From: Clostridia bacterium
GTDB taxonomy: Bacteria > Bacillota > Clostridia > Oscillospirales > Acutalibacteraceae
Length of the DNA: 64,000 nucleotides
NCBI GenBank assembly: GCA_017435385.1
Contig: JAFSFB010000014.1
Coordinates: 1-64,000 of the forward strand
Direction: 5' to 3'
Shown here piece after piece: positions 46,514 through 53,746 of the stretch; position 1 is the first letter of the stretch, and every line of letters starts with the position of its first letter. The position numbers and the translations under genes were made by a program. The notes beneath the pieces are model-generated. The model was given only the letters and a program-made list of their open reading frames with translations, had not been told where the DNA came from and did no database searches.

Positions 46514-46596
46514 AGGTGTCAGTATCAACTGTCAATTCCCCCCTTAAAGGGGGAATATAAAATTGACAGGTTTTACTGACACCTTTATTTATTTTG
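46514..46596 (+). terminator. three-tier nested hairpin
   Basis: Nested stems: AGGTGTCAGTA/TACTGACACCT (46514-46524, 46574-46584), CTGTCAATT/AATTGACAG inside it, and CCCCC/GGGGG at the tip, followed by a T-rich stretch. It is unusually long for a terminator and may insulate the repeat array. Confidence 0.7.
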
Positions 46597-46675
46597 CCTA
46601 TGAATTGTAAATATCAGTTTTGCTTTGAATTGTAAATGCCTTTCCGGTCTTGCTCACTTTGCCTGAAGATTGTAA

Positions 46676-47228
46676 AGCGTTCTAATCGGACAACGGATTT
46701 TTGCATAGCACCAGTTTGTTTTGCGTTTTTGCAAACGTATTCTTACATACTTTATATGAATAAATGTTTTGGCAAAACAAACTTATTTGTAAAACAATGC
46801 AATTTCTTTGAAATGAGTTTTTTGCGTTCATTCTTACATACTTTCCTTGAGAATTGGAAATCAATCTATTGGGATAACGGATTTTTGCACAACATTAAAT
46901 TTGTTTTGTGTTTTTACAAACGTAATCTTACATACTTTCCTTGAGTAAATGTTTTGAGCAAAACAAAACTTGTTTGCAAAACAATGCAAAAATTTTTGAA
47001 ATGAGTTTTTGGCTTTTATTCTTACATACTTTACTTGAGGATTGCAAAACAAGCGGTCTAATCGGATAACTGATGTTTGTATAAGACAGTGTTTAATTTG
47101 TTTTACGTTTTTACAAACATAATCTTACATACTTTCCTTGAGTAAGACAAAGCTAATTTGCAAAATCAAAACAAAATTTTTTGAAATGAGTTTTTTGTTT
47201 TATTCTTACATACTTTCCGTGTAAGGCA
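46676..47228 (+). repeat. three ~190-bp tandem repeats with six element motifs
   Basis: Three diverged units (about 46676-46860, 46861-47046, 47047-47228) each hold two copies of TCTTACATACTTT, starting at 46741, 46832, 46926, 47020, 47123 and 47204. In each unit the first copy follows GTTTTTRCAAACRT and the second follows TTGAAATGAGTTTTT, so the unit is a compound repeat. It ends about 45 bases before the DUF669/RepA gene pair. An iteron-type origin or a multi-site control region for these genes is likely. Confidence 0.75.
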
Positions 47229-47271
47229 AAATTGTGTTACATATGCAAACAACAAATTAATTACAGAAAGG

Positions 47272-47769
47272 ATGATTATTATCAATAATCAAGAAAACAA
47301 TTTATTTAATGACTTTGATGATGACCTTGAAACTTGTTTGGAATTGGAAGAGCAATTCGGTTCAAACAACGCTTCTGAAATTGAAGGTCAGATTACCTTT
47401 GATCAAATCATCAAGCCTGAAAACGACTTTCATCTGCTCGAAAAAGGCTACTACAAATTCAAAGTAGTCAATTGCGAACGCGATGTTCTGCCTGAAACAG
47501 CAACAAAGCCCGTACGTCCCATTATCAGACTGCGCCTTGAAATTGAAAACAAAGAATCCCTTGACGTTGTTATAAACCATATAATTTTTATTAATGAATA
47601 TAACAACAGCGAAATCCACTCTTTTTTCAGCGCCATAGGCTTATCGAAAGACTGCGACTATATCACCAATTGGGATGTTGTAGGCAGAACCGGAGGCTGT
47701 TATCTTGTCCAGAAAAAGCTTGATTTCAAAACCGTGAATGCAATAGAAAAATTCGTACATCAAAATTAA
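47272..47769 (+). CDS. DUF669-like replication/recombination protein
   Basis: 165-residue acidic protein resembling phage DUF669 proteins (LLEKGYYKFKVVNCERD, then IHSFFSAIGL), which sit beside helicases and single-strand-annealing genes. AAAGG abuts the ATG at 47272; an ATT two codons later would be better spaced, so the true start may be a few codons inside. It is 14 bases from the RepA-like gene and directly downstream of the tandem repeats. Confidence 0.7.
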   Translation: MIIINNQENNLFNDFDDDLETCLELEEQFGSNNASEIEGQITFDQIIKPENDFHLLEKGYYKFKVVNCERDVLPETATKPVRPIIRLRLEIENKESLDVVINHIIFINEYNNSEIHSFFSAIGLSKDCDYITNWDVVGRTGGCYLVQKKLDFKTVNAIEKFVHQN

Positions 47770-47783
47770 AGGAAGGATACGTA

Positions 47784-48824
47784 ATGGAAGATATAAATAA
47801 TACCTTTATTCCAAAAGACGTTTCAGACTTCGCTATTGAAACCGATGATTTTTCTGTCAGCTGTATATCAAAAGTACCCAAGCAAAAATCAATGCCCCCT
47901 GTACTTATTGAAAACATACTTCACCAAGGTCACTCAATGCTTTTGTGCGGTCCGGCAAAATCCTATAAGTCCTACTTGCTGCTTATGCTTTGCATCGGAA
48001 TTGCAACAGGCACTGAATGGCTCGGAAACAAATGCTCGCAGGGCAATGTTCTTTTAATTGAATTTGAGAACAGCGAAATTATGACACACAACAGAATCAA
48101 ATCCATATTGGAAGAAAACGAACTTGACGAAAGCTGTCTTTCACATATTTCAATACTTTCAATCAAGAACACATTTAACATGGACAAGCTGACCGACTGG
48201 CTGATAAAGAACATTCCGCAAAACCTATATTCCGCAATAATAATCGACCCGCTTTATAAGATTTTCGAAGGCGCAGAAAGCCAGGCAGAATTCGTTGACA
48301 AGGTTTTATCAAAAATTGATTATCTGTCAAAGAAATTGAAAGCATCAATAATTATGTGCCATCACACCAAGAAAGAAACTCAGGGATATCAGAGTCCCAT
48401 TGATAAAATTTCAGGCTCAAGCATTATCGGCAGAGATATAGCTGCTCTTATATGCATATCGGCTGTGTATGAAAAAGACGGTTACAGTCATGAACTGATT
48501 AAAACCAAACTGAGACACTTTCCTCCGCAGGAACCGTTTTATATCAACATCAGCGGCGGAACGTATTCAATAGAAAAGAAAAAAAACACCCCGAAAACAA
48601 ATACTGCTTCAGAAGAATCGGCAAATATATCAAAAAGTACTGAATCTAAGAATAAAAAAGATTTGATTCGTTTCTATAAGTTTCTTAATGAAACAATCGG
48701 AACGGTAAAAATCAATCAGCTTGAAGAACTGATGGGAGTAAGTAAAAACACACTGAAAAAGTACATCGATGAAACTCCCGGATTTTCAAGAGACAACGGT
48801 GTTGTTACATACACCGCACCATAA
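47784..48824 (+). CDS. RepA-like AAA_25 replicative helicase/ATPase
   Basis: 346-residue RecA-fold ATPase of the RepA/AAA_25 type. A variant Walker A reads CGPAKSYKS (residues 55-63), Walker B is AIIIDPLYKIF, and MCHHTKK is a sensor-like segment. A C-terminal winged helix (~290-346, INQLEELMGVSKNTLKKYI) suggests DNA binding. Plasmid RepA and phage helicases of this class unwind origins as hexamers. GGAAGG supports the start. Together with DUF669 and the upstream repeats it forms a plausible replication module. Confidence 0.82.
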   Translation: MEDINNTFIPKDVSDFAIETDDFSVSCISKVPKQKSMPPVLIENILHQGHSMLLCGPAKSYKSYLLLMLCIGIATGTEWLGNKCSQGNVLLIEFENSEIMTHNRIKSILEENELDESCLSHISILSIKNTFNMDKLTDWLIKNIPQNLYSAIIIDPLYKIFEGAESQAEFVDKVLSKIDYLSKKLKASIIMCHHTKKETQGYQSPIDKISGSSIIGRDIAALICISAVYEKDGYSHELIKTKLRHFPPQEPFYINISGGTYSIEKKKNTPKTNTASEESANISKSTESKNKKDLIRFYKFLNETIGTVKINQLEELMGVSKNTLKKYIDETPGFSRDNGVVTYTAP

Positions 48825-48825
48825 A

Positions 48826-48885
48826 ATATAAATCTTTCGTTTTGAAAGATTTATATATGAGTATGGCGGTCCTCCCGCCATACTC
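48826..48885 (+). other. two adjacent perfect hairpins
   Basis: A 13-bp AT-rich stem (48826-48838 with 48844-48856) is followed two bases later by an 11-bp GC-rich stem (48859-48869 with 48875-48885). No T-run follows. They lie between the RepA-like gene and the next small gene and may protect mRNA ends or attenuate readthrough. Confidence 0.6.
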
Positions 48886-48914
48886 GCCAAAATATTACGA
48901 AAGGAGTGAGACAA

Positions 48915-49136
48915 ATGAGAAAATCTGAATATTACAACAGACTCAACTGGGCTTATCCGGAACCTTTACCCGACGGATTTGTTAAACCTGATCACTTTGA
49001 TCCGGAACCTATTGTATTAAAAACTAAAAAGAAATCTTTCAAGATAACTTTATCAAATTTCGAATCTGATAAAGCAATCATCGCCATTACTAAAAACTCA
49101 GATAACTCTTACACACTCTGCGTTGACGAAGAATAA
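48915..49136 (+). CDS. small hypothetical protein
   Basis: 73-residue protein with a proline-rich N-terminal half (YPEPLPDGF) and a short beta-rich C-terminal half. No family is recognised. AAAGGAG fixes the ATG at 48915; a GTG three codons earlier is too close to it. It follows the paired hairpins and precedes element motif copy 12. Confidence 0.6.
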   Translation: MRKSEYYNRLNWAYPEPLPDGFVKPDHFDPEPIVLKTKKKSFKITLSNFESDKAIIAITKNSDNSYTLCVDEE

Positions 49137-49217
49137 ACCAATCAACACTCACACAAATTTTACGTTTATTGTAATCTGACAACAATTATTACTCAGAAAA
49201 CATTTTTTGCAAACGAA

Positions 49218-49230
49218 TCTTACATACTTT
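49218..49230 (+). promoter_or_regulatory. element motif TCTTACATACTTT, copy 12
   Basis: Preceded by GCAAACGAA like the first-type copies in the tandem array; it lies 109 bases before the next gene start. Confidence 0.6.
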
Positions 49231-49338
49231 ATGCAAGAACAGTTTCAGTCTAAAAACTGATAAATCTAAAAACAGCTCAATGATTAAATATTTTAATTCA
49301 TTGAGTTAAATAAATATTTTTTAAAAGGAGTAAAAAAC

Positions 49339-49902
49339 ATGTTTAAACCAACTCATTTATTTTCTACTGTATATAACAGAGAAAATGCAGACAACCATTA
49401 CGCTGACCTTATTAAAGCAGGCACAGCACTCAATCCAGACAAGCACGAAGCGTGCGTTACGCTTTGTGGGGTTCGTAACGAAATGATAAGCAATCCGACC
49501 GCTTTGTTTGATACAGGCTACGTTTTTCATAACGAATATCGCAGTTTTATCGAAAACAACGATCTGCTTTGGATGCTTCACGAAGTAAATTTGCCCGGTT
49601 TTGACCTCGGAGGTTACGCAGACGGTCTTCTCACCGATAAAGATTTCGGCGATTCAGAAGTTTATGTGTGCGAAAACGGCGAAACTGTCAATCTTGAAGT
49701 TGCTGTGCTGTACGCCAAAGAATGTCTTGGTGAAGTTATTAAGGCAATTCAAAGTTATCTTTACAGCATAGATCAAGAATACGGCACCAATTATATGGCG
49801 CTTAATTTCCCTGTATCCGACGATCCATCAGAGAACTATACTAATTCTATGCTCGAAAAGATCTTCGTCGACGATGTTATTCTTGAAGAAGAAACCTATT
49901 AA
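49339..49902 (+). CDS. hypothetical acidic protein
   Basis: 187-residue acidic soluble protein (many Asp/Glu, pI clearly low). AAAAGGAG supports the start. No family is recognised. Small acidic proteins next to integrases on elements are often anti-restriction (DNA-mimic) proteins, but I cannot see a specific signature, so this is only a thought. Confidence 0.65.
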   Translation: MFKPTHLFSTVYNRENADNHYADLIKAGTALNPDKHEACVTLCGVRNEMISNPTALFDTGYVFHNEYRSFIENNDLLWMLHEVNLPGFDLGGYADGLLTDKDFGDSEVYVCENGETVNLEVAVLYAKECLGEVIKAIQSYLYSIDQEYGTNYMALNFPVSDDPSENYTNSMLEKIFVDDVILEEETY

Positions 49903-49920
49903 GAAACATCACAACCTCAG

Positions 49921-49949
49921 CAACTCGACCTCGATAAGAGGTCGGGTTG
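49921..49949 (+). terminator. hairpin after acidic gene
   Basis: 12-bp stem with one G-T pair (49921-49932 with 49938-49949). No T-run follows. The 211-bp gap up to the integrase is otherwise AT-rich and featureless. Confidence 0.55.
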
Positions 49950-50113
49950 CGCCCAGCATACGCACAACATTGTAAGGTTTACAATAGCAATGAATATATA
50001 AGATGTATTTATAAAAATTAACAGAATGTAGTAAGTCTGAAAAATTTATAAAAAACAAGTTTTATTGTTAATGTGAATATAAAACTATATTTAAAAAATA
50101 ATGAGGTGATAGT

Positions 50114-51175
50114 ATTTCTGTTACAAAAAACAATCGAGGAACATGGAATGCCAAATTCTATTACTATGATTGGAACGGAATAAAAAGACAAAAGAAGAAA
50201 GAGGGCTTTAAAACAAAAAAAGAAGCTCTTGATTTTGAACGTGAGTTTTTAGGTAAATGTAAAACATCAGTCGATATTCCTTTTAAAGTTCTGGTTGAGT
50301 TATATATGGAAGACAGCAAGGTTCATGTAAAACCAACTACATATGAGAATAAAAAGCATATGATTGAGACAAAGATTCTTCCGTATTTCGGAGAAATTCG
50401 TTTGTGCGATATTAATATTGCTATGGTTAGAAAATGGCAGAATAAACTTATTTCAGATGAAGCGAACTATGAGAAAACATATTTGAAATGTATTCATAAT
50501 CAGTTATCTGCGATTTTTAATTTTGCTGTCAAGTATTATAAACTTCCTGCTAATCCTGCTGCACAGTGCGGTTCTATGGGAAAGAAAAAAGCAGATTCGA
50601 TGAAGTTTTGGACCAAGGAAGAATTTGATATATTTATAGAAAGTGTATCGGATGATCCTTTATCAAAAGCAATTTTTTATCTGCTTTTCTATAGCGGTAT
50701 TCGTGAGGGTGAACTTCTTGCTCTCACTTATGATGATTTTGATTTCACTAAAAATACAGTAAATATTTCAAAAACTTATGCAAGGCTTAAAGGTGAAGAT
50801 TTGATTCAAGAATCTAAAACGACTAAAAGTAAACGCACGGTAGTTTTACCCGAAGAAGTTATGGATATAATTAAAGAGTATAAGGGCAAGTTGAATAGCT
50901 ATGAACCTTCAGAAAGATTTTTTAATATATCTAAATCATTTTTAACTCGTGAAATGGTTAGAGGTTGTAAACTGTCTGGTGTGAAGAAAATCAGAATTCA
51001 TGACTTAAGACATTCTCATGCATCTTTGCTTATTGAAATGAACATTCCTATTTTGTTGATTTCAGAAAGATTAGGTCATGAAAATATAGAAACAACATTA
51101 GAAACCTATGCTCATTTATATCCGAACAAACACGAAGATGTTGCCAAAAAGCTTTCAAACATTATAAACTCATAA
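50114..51175 (+). CDS. tyrosine-family integrase, probable ATT start
   Basis: Site-specific recombinase that inserts and excises the element. The C-terminal catalytic domain has R in GIREGELLAL, HDLRHSHASLL, GHENIETTLETYAHL with the tyrosine nucleophile, and the usual Lys between them. The core-binding domain is in the middle. The frame is open upstream of the first ATG (50306) and encodes an arm-binding domain (GTWNAKFYYDWNGIKRQKKK). GAGGTGAT sits correctly ahead of ATT at 50114, and no ATG, GTG or TTG occurs in between, so a rare ATT start giving 353 residues is most likely. It lies beside the guaA end, next to the arm sites. Confidence 0.85.
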   Translation: MSVTKNNRGTWNAKFYYYDWNGIKRQKKKEGFKTKKEALDFEREFLGKCKTSVDIPFKVLVELYMEDSKVHVKPTTYENKKHMIETKILPYFGEIRLCDINIAMVRKWQNKLISDEANYEKTYLKCIHNQLSAIFNFAVKYYKLPANPAAQCGSMGKKKADSMKFWTKEEFDIFIESVSDDPLSKAIFYLLFYSGIREGELLALTYDDFDFTKNTVNISKTYARLKGEDLIQESKTTKSKRTVVLPEEVMDIIKEYKGKLNSYEPSERFFNISKSFLTREMVRGCKLSGVKKIRIHDLRHSHASLLIEMNIPILLISERLGHENIETTLETYAHLYPNKHEDVAKKLSNIINS

Positions 51176-51184
51176 CGAAAAAAG

Positions 51185-51211
51185 CCTCTGCAGTTCTCAT
51201 ATCTGCAGAGG
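51185..51211 (+). terminator. terminator-like hairpin after integrase
   Basis: Perfect 9-bp stem CCTCTGCAG/CTGCAGAGG (51185-51193, 51203-51211), A-rich before and T-rich after. Confidence 0.75.
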
Positions 51212-51266
51212 TTGATTTTATGATTAAAAGTAAATATAAAACGCTGATTTTGATATAAATTTTGAA

Positions 51267-51292
51267 TTTTAGTACGCTTTTAGTACGCTCGG
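51267..51292 (+). repeat. right integrase arm sites
   Basis: Two TTTTAGTACG units with an 11-bp period, then CTCGG. Matches 23572-23597 at 25 of 26 positions, in the same orientation; lies 55 bp inside attR. Confidence 0.75.
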
Positions 51293-51304
51293 AGATAAAT
51301 TGAA

Positions 51305-51337
51305 CCCCGAAGCCGTTGGAATACAACGATTTCGGGG
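51305..51337 (-). terminator. terminator of guaA
   Basis: Stems CCCCGAA/TTCGGGG and CGTTG/CAACG form one long hairpin with a small internal loop, just after the guaA stop. Being on the element side of att, it is supplied by the element. Confidence 0.65.
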
Positions 51338-51346
51338 CTTGCTGTT

Positions 51347-51359
51347 ATTATTCCCACTC
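51347..51359. other. attR core (guaA 3' end)
   Basis: ATTATTCCCACTC covers the last codons and the stop of guaA and equals the distal copy at 23460-23472. Integration leaves guaA intact. Confidence 0.8.
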
Positions 51360-52328
51360 TATCGTGCCGATGGGCTTCGGGGTGAGGTCAAGAAGGACAC
51401 GGTTGATGCCTTCAACCTCGTGAGTGATTCTGTCTGTGATATGATGAAGAACGGAGTAGGGGATCTCTTCGATCGTTGCCGTCATAGCATCCTTTGTGTT
51501 GACTGCACGGATGATTGCGGGCCAGCCCTCATAGCGCTTGCCGTCTTTTACGCCGACACTCTTGACATCGGGAATGGCGATGAAATACTGCCATACCTTC
51601 TCTGCAAGACCGCAGTTGTCGAATTCTTCTCTGAGAATTGCATCAGCCTCACGAAGAGCGTGGAGTCTGTCACGGGTAATTGCACCGAGGCAGCGGACAC
51701 CGAGACCGGGACCGGGGAACGGCTGACGGTAAACCATAGCGTGGGGAAGGCCGAGTGCCTCACCTACAACTCTGACTTCGTCTTTATAAAGGAGAGCAAC
51801 GGGCTCGACGAGCTCCATCTTCATTTCTTCGGGAAGACCGCCGACATTGTGGTGAGCCTTAACGCCCTTGGATTCGATGATATCGGGATAAATCGTGCCC
51901 TGAGCGAGGAAAGAAATGCCTTCGAGCTTCTTTGCTTCCTCGTCGAAGATCTTGATGAATTCGTTGCCGATGATCTTTCTCTTTGTTTCGGGATCTGCAA
52001 CATCCTTGAGAAGGTCAAGATAGCGGTCGGTTGCATCGATATAGATAAGGTTTGCGTCAAGCTCTTTGCCGAAAACCTCGATTACCTGCTCGCTTTCGCC
52101 CTTACGCATAAGACCGTGGTTAACATGAACGCAGACAAGCTGCTTGCCGATTGCTTTGATAAGAAGAGCTGCAACAACGGATGAATCAACGCCGCCAGAG
52201 AGAGCAAGAAGAACTTTTTTGTCACCGACCTGAGCTCTTACCTTTGCAACCTGCTCTTCGATGAAAGCGTTTGCGAGCTCGGGAGTTGTGATGCGTGCCA
52301 TTGATTCGGGACGGACAACACTTTGCAT
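51348..52328 (-). CDS. guaA: GMP synthase, ATP-PPase subunit only
   Basis: Amidates XMP to GMP. The 326-residue protein has the PP-loop SGGVDSS near residue 45 and the C-terminal dimerisation domain ending GTIEWE, but no class-I glutamine amidotransferase domain (usual bacterial GuaA ~510 residues). GGAGG fixes the ATG at 52328, and no GATase gene is adjacent. Either a separate glutaminase subunit exists elsewhere, as in archaea, or ammonia is used. Its 3' end is the integration site of the element. Confidence 0.9.
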   Translation of the reverse strand: MQSVVRPESMARITTPELANAFIEEQVAKVRAQVGDKKVLLALSGGVDSSVVAALLIKAIGKQLVCVHVNHGLMRKGESEQVIEVFGKELDANLIYIDATDRYLDLLKDVADPETKRKIIGNEFIKIFDEEAKKLEGISFLAQGTIYPDIIESKGVKAHHNVGGLPEEMKMELVEPVALLYKDEVRVVGEALGLPHAMVYRQPFPGPGLGVRCLGAITRDRLHALREADAILREEFDNCGLAEKVWQYFIAIPDVKSVGVKDGKRYEGWPAIIRAVNTKDAMTATIEEIPYSVLHHITDRITHEVEGINRVLLDLTPKPIGTIEWE

Positions 52329-52377
52329 AATTTTAACCTCCGTATTCAATTATATGATGAAAATAATTATAAACAAA

Positions 52378-53571
52378 TCAGTTGGTGTAGTTATCGAAAT
52401 ATCCCTGAACGAGAACAACGGGAGTGCCCTTGTCACCCGAACCGCTTGTCAGGTCACAGAGTGAACCGATAAGGTCGGTGAACTGGCGGGGAGTGGTGCC
52501 CTGAGCCGCCATATTGCCGACAAGACTGCTGCCGTCTTTTTCTTCGATTTTCTTTGAAATAGCTTCTTTGAGAGCATCGCCGCTGAGATCCTTGAAATCG
52601 TTATCGGCAAGATACTTGAGCTTGAGCTCGTTGGGTGTGCCGCTCAGACCTGCTGTATATGCGGGGGAAACGCAGGGGTCTGCAAGCTCCCAGATCTTAC
52701 CCTGGGGATCCTTGAATGCACCGTCACCGTAGACCATGACTTCGATGTTTTTGCCGCTTGCTTCCTTGAGAAGCTCCTGGGTTTTGTAAACGAAATCGGT
52801 GCAATCCTTGGGGAAGAGCTTGATTGAGTCTTCTGTTGATTTGTTTGAACCGAGAAGACCGAACTTTTCGTTGAAGCCGCTGCCGTCAACGGAGGAGGTG
52901 AGAATGTCGTCAAGTCCGCAAACAACCTTTGCACCTGCAGCCTTGAGGATTCTCTTTGTTCTTGCTCTTGTATGGATGTCGCATGTCAGAACGCAGTCTG
53001 CATAGTCGAGAATCGTTTTTGCCTGATTTGCAAATACAACCTCTGCTTCTGCACCTGCTTCGGTAATGATCTGCGAATAATAATCAACATAGTCAACGCC
53101 CGTGAATTCGTGCTTGTTTTCGCCGAAAAGCTCACGGTATTTTTCGAGGGAAAGAACATCGCTGTAAGGATTGATGCCTGCGTCGTCAAGCTGGTCGAGG
53201 GTGAGAAGGTGGTTTCCTACCTCGTCGCTGGGATAGCTGAGCATAAGAACGACCTTTTTGGCACCCATGGCGATACCTCTGAGGCAGATTGCAAAGCGGT
53301 TTCTCGAAAGAATGGGGAAGATAACGCCGATCGTTCCGCCGCCGAGCTTTTCTCTTACATCCTTTGCGATTGCATCAACGCTTGCATAGTTGCCCTGACT
53401 TCTTGCAACGATCGATTCGGTAACGGCAACAACATCCTTGTCACGAAGCTCAAAACCGTCGATTTCGGCTGCTTCGATAACGCTGTTGCAAACGATCTGC
53501 GCCAAGTCATCACCCTGACGGATGATGGGGCATCGGATGCCTCTTGAAATTGTACCTGTTCTTCTTTCCAT
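52378..53571 (-). CDS. coenzyme F420-0:L-glutamate ligase-like protein
   Basis: 397-residue member of the CofE/FbiB-like family (PF01996 type), with DKDVVAVTESIVARSQGNY and GAKKVVLMLSYPSDEVG segments. In non-F420-making Clostridia such proteins are conserved but their real glutamylation substrate is unknown. AAAGGGGA precedes the ATG. It lies 49 bases upstream of guaA on the same strand, so the two are probably co-transcribed. Confidence 0.75.
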   Translation of the reverse strand: MERRTGTISRGIRCPIIRQGDDLAQIVCNSVIEAAEIDGFELRDKDVVAVTESIVARSQGNYASVDAIAKDVREKLGGGTIGVIFPILSRNRFAICLRGIAMGAKKVVLMLSYPSDEVGNHLLTLDQLDDAGINPYSDVLSLEKYRELFGENKHEFTGVDYVDYYSQIITEAGAEAEVVFANQAKTILDYADCVLTCDIHTRARTKRILKAAGAKVVCGLDDILTSSVDGSGFNEKFGLLGSNKSTEDSIKLFPKDCTDFVYKTQELLKEASGKNIEVMVYGDGAFKDPQGKIWELADPCVSPAYTAGLSGTPNELKLKYLADNDFKDLSGDALKEAISKKIEEKDGSSLVGNMAAQGTTPRQFTDLIGSLCDLTSGSGDKGTPVVLVQGYFDNYTN

Positions 53572-53600
53572 TTGAAAGTCCCCTTTAAAACCGTATCAGC

Positions 53601-53630
53601 ATTTTACTGAACGGAAAAATATTTTTACAA
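53601..53630 (-). promoter_or_regulatory. sigma-A promoter
   Basis: Minus-strand TTGTAA (53625-53630), 18-bp spacer, TAAAAT (53601-53606), for the CofE-like gene and probably guaA. Confidence 0.5.
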
Positions 53631-53746
53631 GATATTTTATCACTCTTTTTTTGAGAAATCAAGTATTAATGATGTATAAATATGAAGGCAAAATCGGGCT
53701 GTATTTTTTTCTGTTTGACGGAAAAAATAGCATCGGGTGATATATT

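Larger units (their letters stand above)
23460..51359. mobile_element. integrated element at guaA 3' end (~27.9 kb)
   Basis: Bounded by the 13-bp direct repeat ATTATTCCCACTC at 23460-23472 and 51347-51359, the latter being the last codons and stop of guaA. Just inside each end are matching 26-bp arm regions (25 of 26 identical). A tyrosine integrase lies next to the guaA end and an Xis-like gene next to the other. The interior is clearly AT-richer than the flanks. It carries replication-type genes (DUF669, RepA-like ATPase), defence-like genes, a secreted protease and a two-component system. No relaxase, coupling protein, conjugation or capsid gene is visible. It therefore looks like a mobilisable or cargo element rather than a self-transmissible one. 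Confidence 0.85.

Noticed and set aside
46231..47052. Several 60-100-codon frames over the repeat array
   Set aside because: They follow the repeat period and share its sequence, lack ribosome sites and appear on both strands; they are products of the repeats.
46676..47228. CRISPR array
   Set aside because: The motif repeats about every 90-100 bases, but the intervening sequences are themselves conserved in alternation, the core repeat is only 13 bases, and there are no cas genes.
51300..52184. 294-codon plus-strand open frame
   Set aside because: Antisense to guaA and extends over attR; no support.
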